A DNA stretch of 64,000 bases, from the NCBI GenBank assembly GCA_037389465.1, contig JAZARR010000008.1:3969501-4033500 (forward strand), given 5' to 3'. Source of the stretch: Baylisascaris procyonis (Eukaryota > Nematoda > Chromadorea > Rhabditida > Ascarididae). The notes beneath the pieces were generated by a model. It had not been told where the DNA came from, did not search any database, and saw only the letters and a list, made by a program, of their open reading frames with translations. Positions 28,001 to 40,977 of this stretch are shown in pieces. Numbering within the stretch: the first letter of the stretch is position 1; each line of letters starts with the position of its first letter. A program made the position numbers and the translations under genes.

Positions 28001-31000
28001 AGAAGCATAAATGAGATTGGCCAGCGTGTTAACTATGAAACTGATATTATTAGTTTTCCCATACTTCCTCTGCCTTTTTTTTTTGAAAATTTGAAGCTTT
28101 GAAAAATAAAACTGAAGCGCATATTTCCGTCAGCACGAGTGCGTAATTTGAAAGGAATTTCGTGATGATCACCGATCACTTTTGCCATTTCCGGCGAAGA
28201 TCATCTAAAACCCAAAATATTCACTCTATAGCTGCTTTATTTACTAACAATCGTCATCTTTTTCTGATTTGGGAATGGTTCAGGAAAAGGAAGACAAATT
28301 ATGCTTCCTTCTTACCGCGGAAGTCCTTTGAAAGCTAGACTTAATCGCCATTTGTAGCTTCACATCATTTCCGTTCAAAGGGCGCTGTGCAGCGGTCAAG
28401 GGAAAGACGCTGTGAGATCTCATCCCCTCCCTCTCCCTCTCCCAAGAAGAGGCTGCGATCAGAAATACTCGTAAAATATCGAACCATTTTAAAATTCAAT
28501 AGCTCGCCTCGACTGAACGCATCGCCATCCATTCGTGCGAAGTTCAAAGCAAATCACAGCAAATACACGTCTTCGTAAATCTAAAGCTATATGCACAACA
28601 AAGTAAGATGCGAACTTTGCTTCTCTTTGGTTACGACGAGCAACGGTCAAGCAATCAACACAGAAAAAAAGAAGCAGCTTTGTCATGAACTTCGTTGATT
28701 GCGCATCGCACATTTAGTAGAAATTTGTTCATGAGCATTTAAAAGATTATTGACGATGCCTCTGATGAGTGTTATCATGAGCTTGTGAGCACTAACTATT
28801 TCTTGCATTGCTCCTCGCCACAACTCCATTGTTAGTGACTGATCCGCCACGTGTTTCCTAAGCGTTGAAATATTCCTACACCTTTCTTCTTCTTCATTTA
28901 CCTCTATTGATCAGCGTAAAATAGTTATGTCTTTTGATTTTGTCCTCTGACTAATTCTGAGCTCTCTTGCATTCTATCTTGTTGTTGTTTGAAATAGGAT
29001 GTTCTCGAGTGTCACTTTCGTTGATAACGCCAACACTCCCATTAATTTGTCTATGCGGCATTCGCGCGCATGCTGCACATATTCATCTTCTTTGATAACT
29101 TGCGTCCTAAGGAAAATCGGAACCTGAGATGGTCGCGGGTGCTGTAGGCCTTCGGAAAAGAAATCTCGCTCAGATGCAATCGATCAAAATTGTGATGCTT
29201 CATTGAGTAATCCTAATCTAATGGGAAAGTTACAACCGAAAACCGGCTGAGCACGTTTGGTTGCAATCGGGATTCGGCTGAAATCGAAAATATCGGTAGG
29301 CTAATTGACTGGAAGCATTAGCTGCAACCAAGAATCGGTTGAAACCGGCCAATTCGGCTCCACCCTACCTCTCTCGTGTTTCATACTTTCTCTTACTTTA
29401 TCAATGGGAATGAGAGACCGATCATGTTTGCCGATGACGTACAATTGTTATGCAGTGCTTATCGAGCGCGAGAGAAATAAATGGAAGTGAAGGCGGGTGA
29501 GGATTTTAGATTAACATATGAGTGGCTTGAGAGTAAATTAGTAAGGTTGAGCTTCAAAAAAGTTGTAGTAATTGAATATAGATCAGTAAAACAACTGTCG
29601 AAAACCAAGCCCGGTTCATTGCTCGAGAAGGACGTATAACAGTGAATCTGGGATCTTCGAATTTTTTTCAGTCGCTGCTTTCCTTTCGTCGTCATTCCAG
29701 CAGACCTTCTCATCAATAATCCACTCTATTACAGCATATACGAGTTATAAGCAAGTTTCGAATACAGAAACAAGCGGAACTTCTTTTCAACACGCTTATT
29801 TGGCAGAAATGAGACTGTCCTGGCATTAACAATGACAATAAACAAAGAAGCTCTTATAATCTTTTAAAGACGATCATTTTCTTGCGATTGATCACAACAA
29901 AAGGAGGTGGGATCTCATAACTAACGTCGAGGAGTGATATCAGTGGAGTGACGTTAGCCACATTGACTGAACCTAATATCATTAGCTTTTGCGAAATGTT
30001 AGAGCGAAAAGAAATCAGATATGCTTTACTGCGAATTCTAATTGACGGCTCTTGAATAGTTCGAATTAGATGAAAAAATCTTCTATACGAAACGTGCAAA
30101 ACTGTTCTGGGTTGAAAAGACGCTGAGATGCGTTGTACTATTACATTGCTTAATCGTTGACATAGTCCAACCACCGAGGGCATTTAAGCGATGATCCAAT
30201 CGCCATCGTTTTAGTTTGCTTGTGTTGACGAACAAAGGTACCTGAGCAAATAAATATCTCGCGTTCGTAAGGCTTGCAGCACATTTTTTTTTTTTTGTAA
30301 GAAGGTAAGTTTCCATATCTATCTGCTATCTCCAGTCACTAAGCATCGTTGTTAGGATGCAGATTTGTTATAAATTTTTCCGAGCCTGGCCAAAACGAAT
30401 ATTTTTCATGTCTTCCGGCACTGCAGTTCGTTCACGATTAAAATTGAGCATTTGTGTTTGGAGATATTAGTGTTAGGAAGGCTGAGGTTTTGCATTCTTA
30501 GCGATCATTGATTAGCGCAAGCTCATCTTCAGTTAAAAAATAGCGCCTCAAACAATTCGCTTTACGAAACAGATGCATAAATTTTATCTAAATTTCTTTT
30601 CTTTGTAGGCAAAGGTTTCCTGACAGTAAAGCTTCTCAAATGGTTTTCTTTGTTCCCTCACTGTTTTCCTTTTATTTTTCTTGAATGCGGTGATCCTATT
30701 TGCTTTTGATCACCTTTTTTAAGGCAACAGCTCTTGTGAATGTGATTATCGATAGCGCACTGGCTGCTGACCTACCGCCTCGTTTCGAAAGTCGATACTA
30801 CAACATAACCGTTGCGGAAAATGCGGAACCACAGCGAATCGGTATTTTACAGGTATTATCAGACACTTTTTTTCTTAGATGCGGGGTCAGGGATAACATC
30901 GCTATCAGCGAGCAGTAACTGGCTAAAGAAAAGATGAAATGAACGAATGCGTTCTATGCATTTTAGAAGAACTGTTTGATAAAAGTCGAAAGCGAAACCA

Positions 31001-34000
31001 GGAATTTAATCGTATGACCCTAAATATGCATGCCGCAGAAAGAATTTTTTTTGTGGACAAAAGCCTCATAATATTTCTTCTAGTAATTATTACACAAGTT
31101 CACTGCTCTCCTTTGCAACCGGTAGTGTCCTGTTGTTGTTAGAAAGAATTAACATCTGAACATCGTATGTTATATTACGTTATTTTATGTGCATCTTGCA
31201 AAGCGCAGGGAAGTTCCATTCGTTGCCATTCGCTCGTTAAAATACAAAAGCGCATTGAATCAACGATCTGCATTGTCTGCGAAATGTATTTTCACGATGT
31301 TCAGAGAGTTTTATTCCATTGAATCAGAAAACAGCTCTACGGCGTTTTGTGCTTGAAAATTTCGTCGATCTAAAGCGTAGCGACACACAGCATCCATTGT
31401 TAGTTTTTCCTCGGAGAATGTTGGAAATCTGTGAATCTATAGACATACCGCTCCAGTTTTGCCGATATTTGTGTTCACCAGTTTACCATAAATGAGAGTA
31501 ACTGCAGGCCTACCACCCGCTTGCTGGAGAAAGCAATCGGATAGTGTATCACATTCCACACAGTGCAGATTCTGGATTTTTTGCTATTGATACGAACAGC
31601 GGTGTCCTGCGCTCCTTGGAGTCGTTTGATTACGAAGAGAAAAAATTTTATCAATTCCAGGTTGGCTTCGATCCTTGCAGCATCGGTTCATTAGACCTAT
31701 TACTGATTTGTTATCTAATTACTGTTTGATGATCAGCGAGAACATTGTCCGCAGAATGGGTGCCAGTCTCAGATCTTTCGCTTGTTAGACGAATGCGCAA
31801 CCACTACTACGGATGTTTTCATTGGCTTTTACTTTTGGCTTAACTTTCATCAATTCTACTGTGAACATAGTGGTACAAGCTTAACGAGCCTGTAACATTA
31901 ACGATCAGAGTAGAATTGACGCTGAAAGAAGATGCGATATCAATATGTAATAACGTCCTCAGTTATAACCAATTTTTCTGTCTGATTCAGACTCAGAGGA
32001 TAAGCAGTATCTGATGACCAGTGGAAGCGCTGTGCGTAGGCAATTACCCACACTACAATTATCGGGGCTCAAGCAAAACCTAATGAGCAATGAGAGTGTC
32101 CCCAGTAGTTTAAGTGGTGAGCATTCGTCAGCAAACGACAGGTCGCAGACCTGCATTCATCTGCAAATAGTGTTTTCAATCGTCATTAAATGAGACCATC
32201 ATGACAGTCTGTGCGTAACTACAAAAGATTGTTGTGACACAAGGCCCTAATCGTGGAAGTGGTTTTTTTAAAGCGATGGGATTATGACGCAACTTGTTGA
32301 CATTACCGCCGCCTATTGTATTCTTGAACGGTGCAAGAAATCCGGTGAATCTCGATCGGCAAAATTAGGCATTATTTTTTCATGACGCGAAGAAAGCTTT
32401 TATATAATCACAACTGCTGGAGAATGCTTCAAGGAAAGTTTTTGTCGTAAGCAAGCAGCAATCTTTTTTTGTGAATCTTTTCATCATCCAGTGCTTCATA
32501 TTTTCCATAGAAATAGACTGTTGTGCTGATACTGCTTTGCAAAAAGAAAACACTTCATTGTAAGATCGTGGTAAAGAAAACTAACTCTAACCACGTTCAT
32601 ATAGCCGAGGGCGTTTCTTTAGCAACGATGTGAACTGTTCTTGCACTGCGCCTTAGCTTAGGCGATTTTAATGAAATGATAGTGTTAAAATCGTGTTGAC
32701 ACCAATGAAATATTGTGTCAATCAACACGATTTGAGGCAATTTGAATTTCATCGGCCATCTAGCTGTATGTTTTATCTTTTAGGCATTTCTTTACAAAAA
32801 AATATTCTCTTCGGATTTGAATAGCCACCTAGTGGCGAGAGGCATTGTTCAATGATATCGGTGCTTATCCTATTTCTCCCATTTGTTTGCTCTAATTAGG
32901 TTTGTATAATGGGCGTGCTGTAGCAGAGCATAAATCGTCTACAAATACGTTCGTATTGCCCAATTCTCATATTTAATTTGTATGGGTGAAAATATAACGA
33001 AGCTATTTTGAAGATATTGATGGACTTTATTAATAATTTTTGTCGTCTAAAATTACTGATATTTTCATTGAGGTGTTGGCTTGTCTTCAAAAAAATCGAA
33101 CATTCTGTGGTTTCTGCAACGTGACTGTAGCGATCATCGATGAGAACGACAACAGTCCAGAATTTGAGCAATCGTCCTTCTCGGTGGATTTGCCCATTGA
33201 TACACCTGTTGGCACGGAAGTCGTACATTTATTGGCTTTCGACAAAGATTCAGGAAGCAATGCCGATATCAGCTACACTCTTAAAACTCCATCCGGTTCG
33301 CTATGCAGATTTTATTGATATTTCCAACATATCGCAAACGTCTGCTTGATTCATTTTGGACGTTTGCGCACTTTTCTCTTGGTTTCTTGCACAGAATGCA
33401 TCTGGGCTTGTGAGTAATTTTTCTTTCTTAACAAGAGTTTCAGCTCGGGTACCAGCGAAACTGAAGCAACGAGGTTTAATGAGTATGATCTACGCCTCTA
33501 TCAGGCTTAATGTTGATCCGTCGAGCTTGGAAAATAGCTATGACGCTTAAATATGCCATAAAATTTCCTCCGTAATGTCCTAGATTTAACCTTCCTATTC
33601 TCTTTTCGCTCTAGTGACTAATAAATTCTCTATTTCACTGAGCCGATCAGTTGAATTTGTCAGCTTTGTTTTTGACAAGGGTGCTTATAGTTCAAAAAAT
33701 TTGACGAGTTTGCGTCACTTTGCAAAATTTCGGGATTGTTTTAAACGAACAGGTCAAAAAGAATTTTTTCGTAAAGGATTTTCATATTGCTCAGGACTTT
33801 GTATTATTTGTCGGTAGTTTGTGAAAATGGCCGCTACGTCGGACAAAATAAAGAGGCTCTTGCTATGCAATTTCTCTTGACACGCTTCTACACTTTTTAA
33901 ATAGATCTATCTGCACATCTTTCGGCGTCAAATCTTGCGCAGTCGTAATGTTCCCAAACGTATGCCTGGAAAATCTTTAGTGACTTTGAATAATGCCGTT

Positions 34001-37000
34001 TCCAAGAGCCACTTTCCAATTTTCCATTTTTAGGAATATTCTCATTGGACGATCAGAGTGGAATACTGTCTACGGTGATTCCGTTGTCAGAAGCAAGGAA
34101 GTTCCATTTGGTTGTAGAAGCATTCGACCACGGCTATCCGACACGTCGACAAGCGGCTAATGTTTTTATTGGCGTGCATGACAGCAATCCATCGGCGCCC
34201 GAATTTGATCAGGCACGCCGCATTTCTTTCTCTACAAATCCATTTGGCTGTTTAAGCGCTATTATGCAGTCACTTCGACTTGTTGGGTTAGAGTGATTTG
34301 TTCGGATAAGAGGGCGTATGTCTGTTCTAATGTCATTAAGAGCAGTTTCGGAATGAGAAGTGCTGTCGTTTGCTATATATTGGCGGCCATGTAACTTTGA
34401 GTTGTTATTGAGTGCATAACTTGCCATTTTCATCTCGCTTTATTTGTATTCGTTAGGTACTTCTCACTGTTTTTTATATTACTGCCTCTTGACCCATTTT
34501 GATATTTGTGAAAACGTCTACAGAAATCCGTAGCTGTTCATTATCTTCATTTCTGAAGAATGAAAGGGTGGTTGTTATGATCTTTCACAACATTCAGTGT
34601 AAATGTGTGACTGAACGCAGCCATTCAGTAAAGTTGAGTGATGGTGGTTTTATTTAACGGTCGCTACATGCTAGCTCTTTGAATTGGCTAAATCAGCTAA
34701 GTCACTTGATTGGTACTGCCGGCGCTGTTTTCGATCCATCGCAGAAGCATCGGAAATTTTCACATAATTAGTAGTCCTACAGTCGTTTAAAAAATCCTTT
34801 ACTTAGTAATCTTGTAACTTCGTCATTTTCGATCAGTATGCAAAGTTCGTTCTGATTTTGTAGTGAGAAATGCATGGAGAAGGTTAAAAGTCTAGTATCC
34901 TTCAAAGATATGTGCAAAATCACCGTGTTTTCAGTTCCGCTACGACGTCATAAAGATATCACCGGTGCCGGCTGGATCTGTTCTAGTCACGCTACACGCT
35001 GAGGATCCTGACCCGGGTCCTGCGGGGCAAATTGAGTACCGATTTGCAGCAGCGGAAGACCCGAGAGCAGCTGCCGACCTCTCCAAATTTATTATTAATC
35101 CAAAGGTAAAAAGGGAGGATCTTTTGTCTGTAATTTGCTTTGGCAGAGATGACGCGTCAATCATTTGTTAGTCGACAGATATACATTTGTAGGTTATGGC
35201 GTTTCAAATTTCAGACAGGGCAGCTATCAACAAAGGTACGTCTGACGTCTGAAGACAGCAGTCCTCTACACTTTGTTGTCGAGGCCGTTGATCGGTCTCC
35301 GACTTTCCCACGCAAAACGCAGACAGTCGTTCGGATAAATATTCTTTCCAGTGCCGTCGAGCAAGTGTCCTTTCTGCCACTTCCAAAACGTGTCTACATA
35401 TCGACATCTAAAGCACCGGGTTCTGTGATCTTGAAGTAAGGCACCTTCCAAATTTCGGATAATATAACACCGCAAAACTTTGAATTCGCCTTCGAAAGTT
35501 ATGACATTTTAGTTTACCGTATGGAAAGAGGGAAACGTTTGAAGGCTTCTCTAAAGTGGCGTTTTTCGTGGATGCAACCAATTTTGCAATGGTTTTCGTG
35601 CTTACAACCATTTATATTTCTTGTTTGTTTTGGCCTGATTTTATTTCTCTTTGAGCTTGAACATTTTAGTGTTTACAACATATTTCTTGTTGTGGGCATA
35701 CCAATATGATAATGATGATTTTCAACTTTTTTTTTTTCAAAGAATGAAGTCGATAAGCACTAAGACTTTGCCATTAAGTAGTAGAGTGATCGACCACTTG
35801 ACTAAGTTCTTGTTCGTCAGCTGCGCCGGAATACCTTCGGAGTTGTTTTTTTGGAGTAAAGGCTTATAGAATAATGGCCGCGCGTTGCCGGCCAGCGCTG
35901 CATCTATTTAGATTTTTATCAAAAGATATGTAATACTTTAAAAAACTGAGTTCGGATGGCCAACAGGGCATCGGCGACGCGCACAGTGGCACCTCCAGTA
36001 TTCTCGATGAAAGAGGAGGATAATCTGAATTACTTCGAAATGGTTGGCGATGAGCTGAGAGTTCAACGCAAATTGACGGAAGGAAGTGTCAATGTGACGA
36101 TGCGAGTCGATGCGGGGTCTTCTTTCGCTGAGCATCTCCTCAATGTAGTCATTATGGCCGACAGAGACAAATATCCGGTCTTCCCACACCTCACCTATAA
36201 TGTTCAGGTGCATTCAATTTCTTTCTTGATTTTACACGATTGGCATTCTTACTTCTTATGCTATTTTGCTCAGTGAAGATGCAGAAACCCTATAACATTT
36301 GCGCTCGCTTTTTTATAAAATGTTGATTGAACTGAGCGGCAAAAAACGATACCGCAGTTTTTGCGCAGGGTCGGAGTTTTCTGAGAAGCCTTACATATAT
36401 GCCTTCATCTGAAGCAGTTGTACTTACACATTGCGTCCATGTCCTTATCGTTCAGTGAAGAAACCTTTCAATAGTGTCATGGATAGTGGAGCCAGCCAAG
36501 TAACAAACAACATAAAAATGGGAGCGTTATCATGCGAACTTTTCCATCACGGTTCAATAAAAAGTTCCCTGAAATTGTTGCATGACTGTGTTATATATTG
36601 GAGGTGCCTTTGAATGCGACATTCCCCGTTCTCGTTCAACAATTCGGGGCAGGTCTAACACGAGGTACGGTTGTCTATGGCACATATCCTCCAGATTCTT
36701 TGCCGATCGGACTCAGGCTCGACGAAGCAACGGTATCACTTCATATTTCTTTTCTGAGCATTCAATTAATACTAACCGAAATAGGAAATTGCTGATTGAG
36801 CTGATTGTTGGAACCATTTCCTACTTATCATCTTATGCTATTGGATTGCAGGGTGACCTGTATGCATCCAAGGAATTCGCCGACGCCTTTTACGGTAAAC
36901 CAACCGTATTCACTATAATACGCGCAAGAAATGCCGAGGATCCGCAGTACTATTCGGATGTTGGTGTAAGTTTATGTTGTGTCATTCCACTATCTTTCAG

Positions 37001-40000
37001 CAGTGACGAAGGCAGCGAATTACCTTCTTTGCGAATATTCTATTTTTGAACAAAAAAGTCGGCTTTTGAAATTAAAAGTAAAATGAACCTATAAGAAAGA
37101 AAAGGAACTGTGAGGAAAGAATTCTAGTGGTGATTTCTCCAGGAACAGACAGCGCGATAAACGAATATCAACAAGGAGGTACGTGAAGGAAAGGAGAGGG
37201 TGATAGTATTGCGTACGTACTTCGGCCATTACTCGCCGCCATCAACATGCGGGTAACGCATTGGCCATCATAACAGAGACGGGCATGGTCAATAGAAATA
37301 TATTCCATATCGTTATCGTGAAGTCCTTTATTCGCAAGCAGAATTGGAAGTAATCGTAGTTTAAACCAACTAAAAAAGAAGCAAAAAATGCGACCACGAC
37401 TATCAAAGTCGATTTTAACCAAGTATAAGCTCATAGATTTTTCCGAGGTGGAAATACTTCAGGCGATTAGTGCAGAAGGAGCAAAGAGAAGAAACGAAAA
37501 AGATGGAAACGTATTCAGAGCGTGCAATGAATTCTCTAAAGGAGGAGAAGAGCGTAGAAGCTAGAACGAGCCACGTACGAGAGAACCAATAAAATGTTGA
37601 TTACAGCAAAGTGCATTTATGATTATGAGGCTGCGAATAGCGAAGTCAAACTGCGTATTATTCAAATGTAGCATATGGTATTTTGAATTTCTCGATGTCT
37701 CAATTCCCACTTTTCATTGATTCGTCTCTCGTCAATCTTTGTGCATTATATCGATCAGATGAAATGGAAGTAACATTTTCAAATATTATTAAATTCCATG
37801 TCGAAGGCCAAAAATCGTCTCGTAGCTCTGTAAGCTGATCTAAAAATCAGTCGCCTATACAGTTGTGAGCGGCTCAAAAACCAGTCCATATCCTCTTAGA
37901 CCAGTATGTGAGGGATTTTAAGAGGAAAAGAATGATTACTGATTACCCAATCACAAAATTAGAATAGCTGATATTGCCGACCGAAAAAGCATCCCGAACA
38001 AATGTGCACTGATTCAATGATCAGTCTCCTATCTCCGGCCGACCTATAAACCGATCATTTGAGTGCCAAATGACATTTAAGCCCTTCCGACAGACAAAGA
38101 TGGTCACATACTGAAGGATTTACTAAAGTATTTAGAGAAGCTATAATAGAATGAAAGCGGTTGTCATTTTTCACTAATACAGGCTTATATTGGGAGACAT
38201 TTTGCAAGGTTTCTTCACGTTCCGCTTATGAGTGATCTATTTATAACGATCAGATACACACATCGCAGAGTTTAATTAACTGCATCACTGAAAACGTTTT
38301 ATTTTCAATTGGCAAATATATTTAGATTTGATAACGTTCAATGGAATCGCCGTATATTCGTCTCTGATGTGCACTTCTAATGTCATCTATTTTTTCAGTT
38401 GTTTATGCACTGTAATTCGGAAAACATTTTCTGCAGTGTTGAGTTTTTATTAAGCGTTTATTTTTGGCCAAACGAATTCAGTTCAATCGATTTCAATAAA
38501 TGACATCGACATAGTGCTTTTGAACCGAAACGTTTTTTCCTCATTTGCCTTTGAGTCAGTTTTGACCGAGCGAAGGAGTGGAAATTTTCAGGTTGCACTA
38601 AGCGTAACAAACGACGAAGGAGGTTTGTCGTTTCCAGTTAAACTATATCGACTCGTCCTCCGCGAAAATTCGCCCGCGGGGACGGTCCTGAATCCTGCGA
38701 TTACCGTTGGCAATCATGCAGCCTACGATGATGTGAATTATGAGCTGCGGCCATCTGATCTCTTCTGGATTGATGGCGATGGCGTCGTCAGGTCTCGTCA
38801 ATCGATCGACGCCGAGAAATTGCCCCCAGGCTCAAAAGGGATAATCGAAATGACCGTATGTTTAAATTCATCATAGTTGTTGCCTGGTGCTTGCATTGTA
38901 TATAAATCAATTCTCGCGCTTATAACAGTTTATGGACGAATGTTCTTTTCACCTTAAGCTCCCATACAAAATGTATACATTGTTACTTTTATTGAGGCCG
39001 GTAGAAGTGAGATAAATTATTTGCATTTTTCGTCGCTGTTGGTTGCTTAACGAATCATTGCAATGTTCTTGCATGAAGCATATTTTCCTATTTACTTCAA
39101 AGGTTATCGCGAGCAATGATGAAGAAGAAACGAACGCAACAGTGCAGATAAAAATCGAGGACGTGAATGAGTATGCACCAAAGTTTGACAGTCTTCTCTA
39201 CGATGTTGAGGTGCCAGAAAATATCGAGCCAGGTCATATCATCGTTCAGGTGCATGCTTTCGACAGGGATATTTCTGAGCAAGATCGACTTACTTACAAG
39301 ATCCAGCAAGGTTTGCCTCTAAATACTTCATACTGAGGGCACAGAAGCTGGCATAACTGTTACATGTGCACCTCTCCTTACGAAATATTAGGACAGAGTT
39401 ACTTCATAGCTATAAGGTTTTGACATCAGGTATTGAAGAAGAAAATATCTTTCTTTGTTTATCTGAAGAGATTTAGGCCCCTTATTTAGAACTGATAGGG
39501 AACAATGATATTAGTGCTTATATTATTAAGCTACGTTCTTGCATATTTAATGCACATTGCAACTGTTAACTGTAAGTAACATGTGAAGGTGATGATCAAT
39601 CGCTTATGTCGATCGCCAAAAATGGCTCCATATTCAAATCGGATTCGGGATATTTCGATCGCGAAACAACAGAAATGCTCAACATAACAGTTGTCGCAAT
39701 CGACAACGATGGCAATTCGGTTTGCTTTTCATTTTATTTCCGCATTCTTTCGTTATTTTTGTTCGCCTTCGAAAATGCATTTTATCAACATCGTGTATGT
39801 TATGTGCGAATGCGTTTCTGAAAGTCTTTCCATGTGTTTAATCCATGAGTAAATCATTGCGGTAATTTCACTTCAAAGCCGCTGGAGTTTGGTTTACGAA
39901 ATTTGGTGGATGTAACGCACACCATAATGTACACTGTGCACCATATTTTACGTTGATCCATCACTTTCGAGGAAAGTCATGGGATCTAAAGGGCGAAAAA

Positions 40001-40910
40001 AATTCACCTTCGTCTTGCCGCAACGGGTTCTTCATTTTGCTTCGGTCAACCGAGCAGCAAGCGAAACTTTTTTTGCGCTAAGTTCTTACGAGCGTACGAC
40101 TAATCAAAACATGAAGGCATTATATCTCGTATCTGTTATTTGTTGATAACTGATGGGACGTGTTGGTCAAGTGAGGCAAATGCAAGGTTGCAAGACGTTC
40201 CTACTTTTATTGCATGATTCTCCACTCTTCGAAATTCAGTGACTTTTTTTTTTTTTCATTTTCGGATCTCTCTTCATCTTTTGGTGAGGAGTTTTGGAAG
40301 GTTGTTGTAGAAGACTAGCTCGACTGAATTAGATCATGGGTTTTGTTTGTTATTTGCTTTCAGATGTCTTGTTCCTTAGTAGAGTAAGCCATTGAGGTTT
40401 CAGGAATGAATTGTTTCCTCTTCTTTGTTCTTCATGAGCTCATTACATCAGTGGCGAGTGCTTTATGAAAAGAAAATACGTTGATATTTTCAGGCCGAGA
40501 CAGCCGTACGAATTCATGTGAACGATGTTAACGACAACGAGCCCAAAATCAACGGCCCCCTAATCTGGAATGTCACCGAGGGTATGCATATAGGAGTAGA
40601 ATAAACCTTTATTATCCTATTTTAGTAAATGAAAGGCTTGAGATTTTTTGGTTTTCTAGCACTTTGGGAGGAAAGTCTTTAGCGTCTTCAGTATGAGGCA
40701 GTTATATATTTAGGGAAGGCCTTGTACTTCCTCTAGGCCCCCACGTTCAGCTTTTCTATCTAGAAATTATTTTTTTCCCACCTCGTGAGACAACACTTTT
40801 ATAAAAAGAGAGGTCTTGTATTCAGTGAATTAAGAAAAATATGTGCATGTAATACATTGTATATAAATATAAATATAAATATGAATATAAATATAAATAT
40901 AAATAAATAA

Positions 40911-40977
<67 letters not shown>

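Noticed and set aside
35951..35966. Upstream acceptor (CTGAG) for exon 18.
   Set aside because: It would enter in phase 1, whereas exon 17 leaves in phase 2; the AACAG acceptor at 35966 restores the frame and the cadherin spacing.
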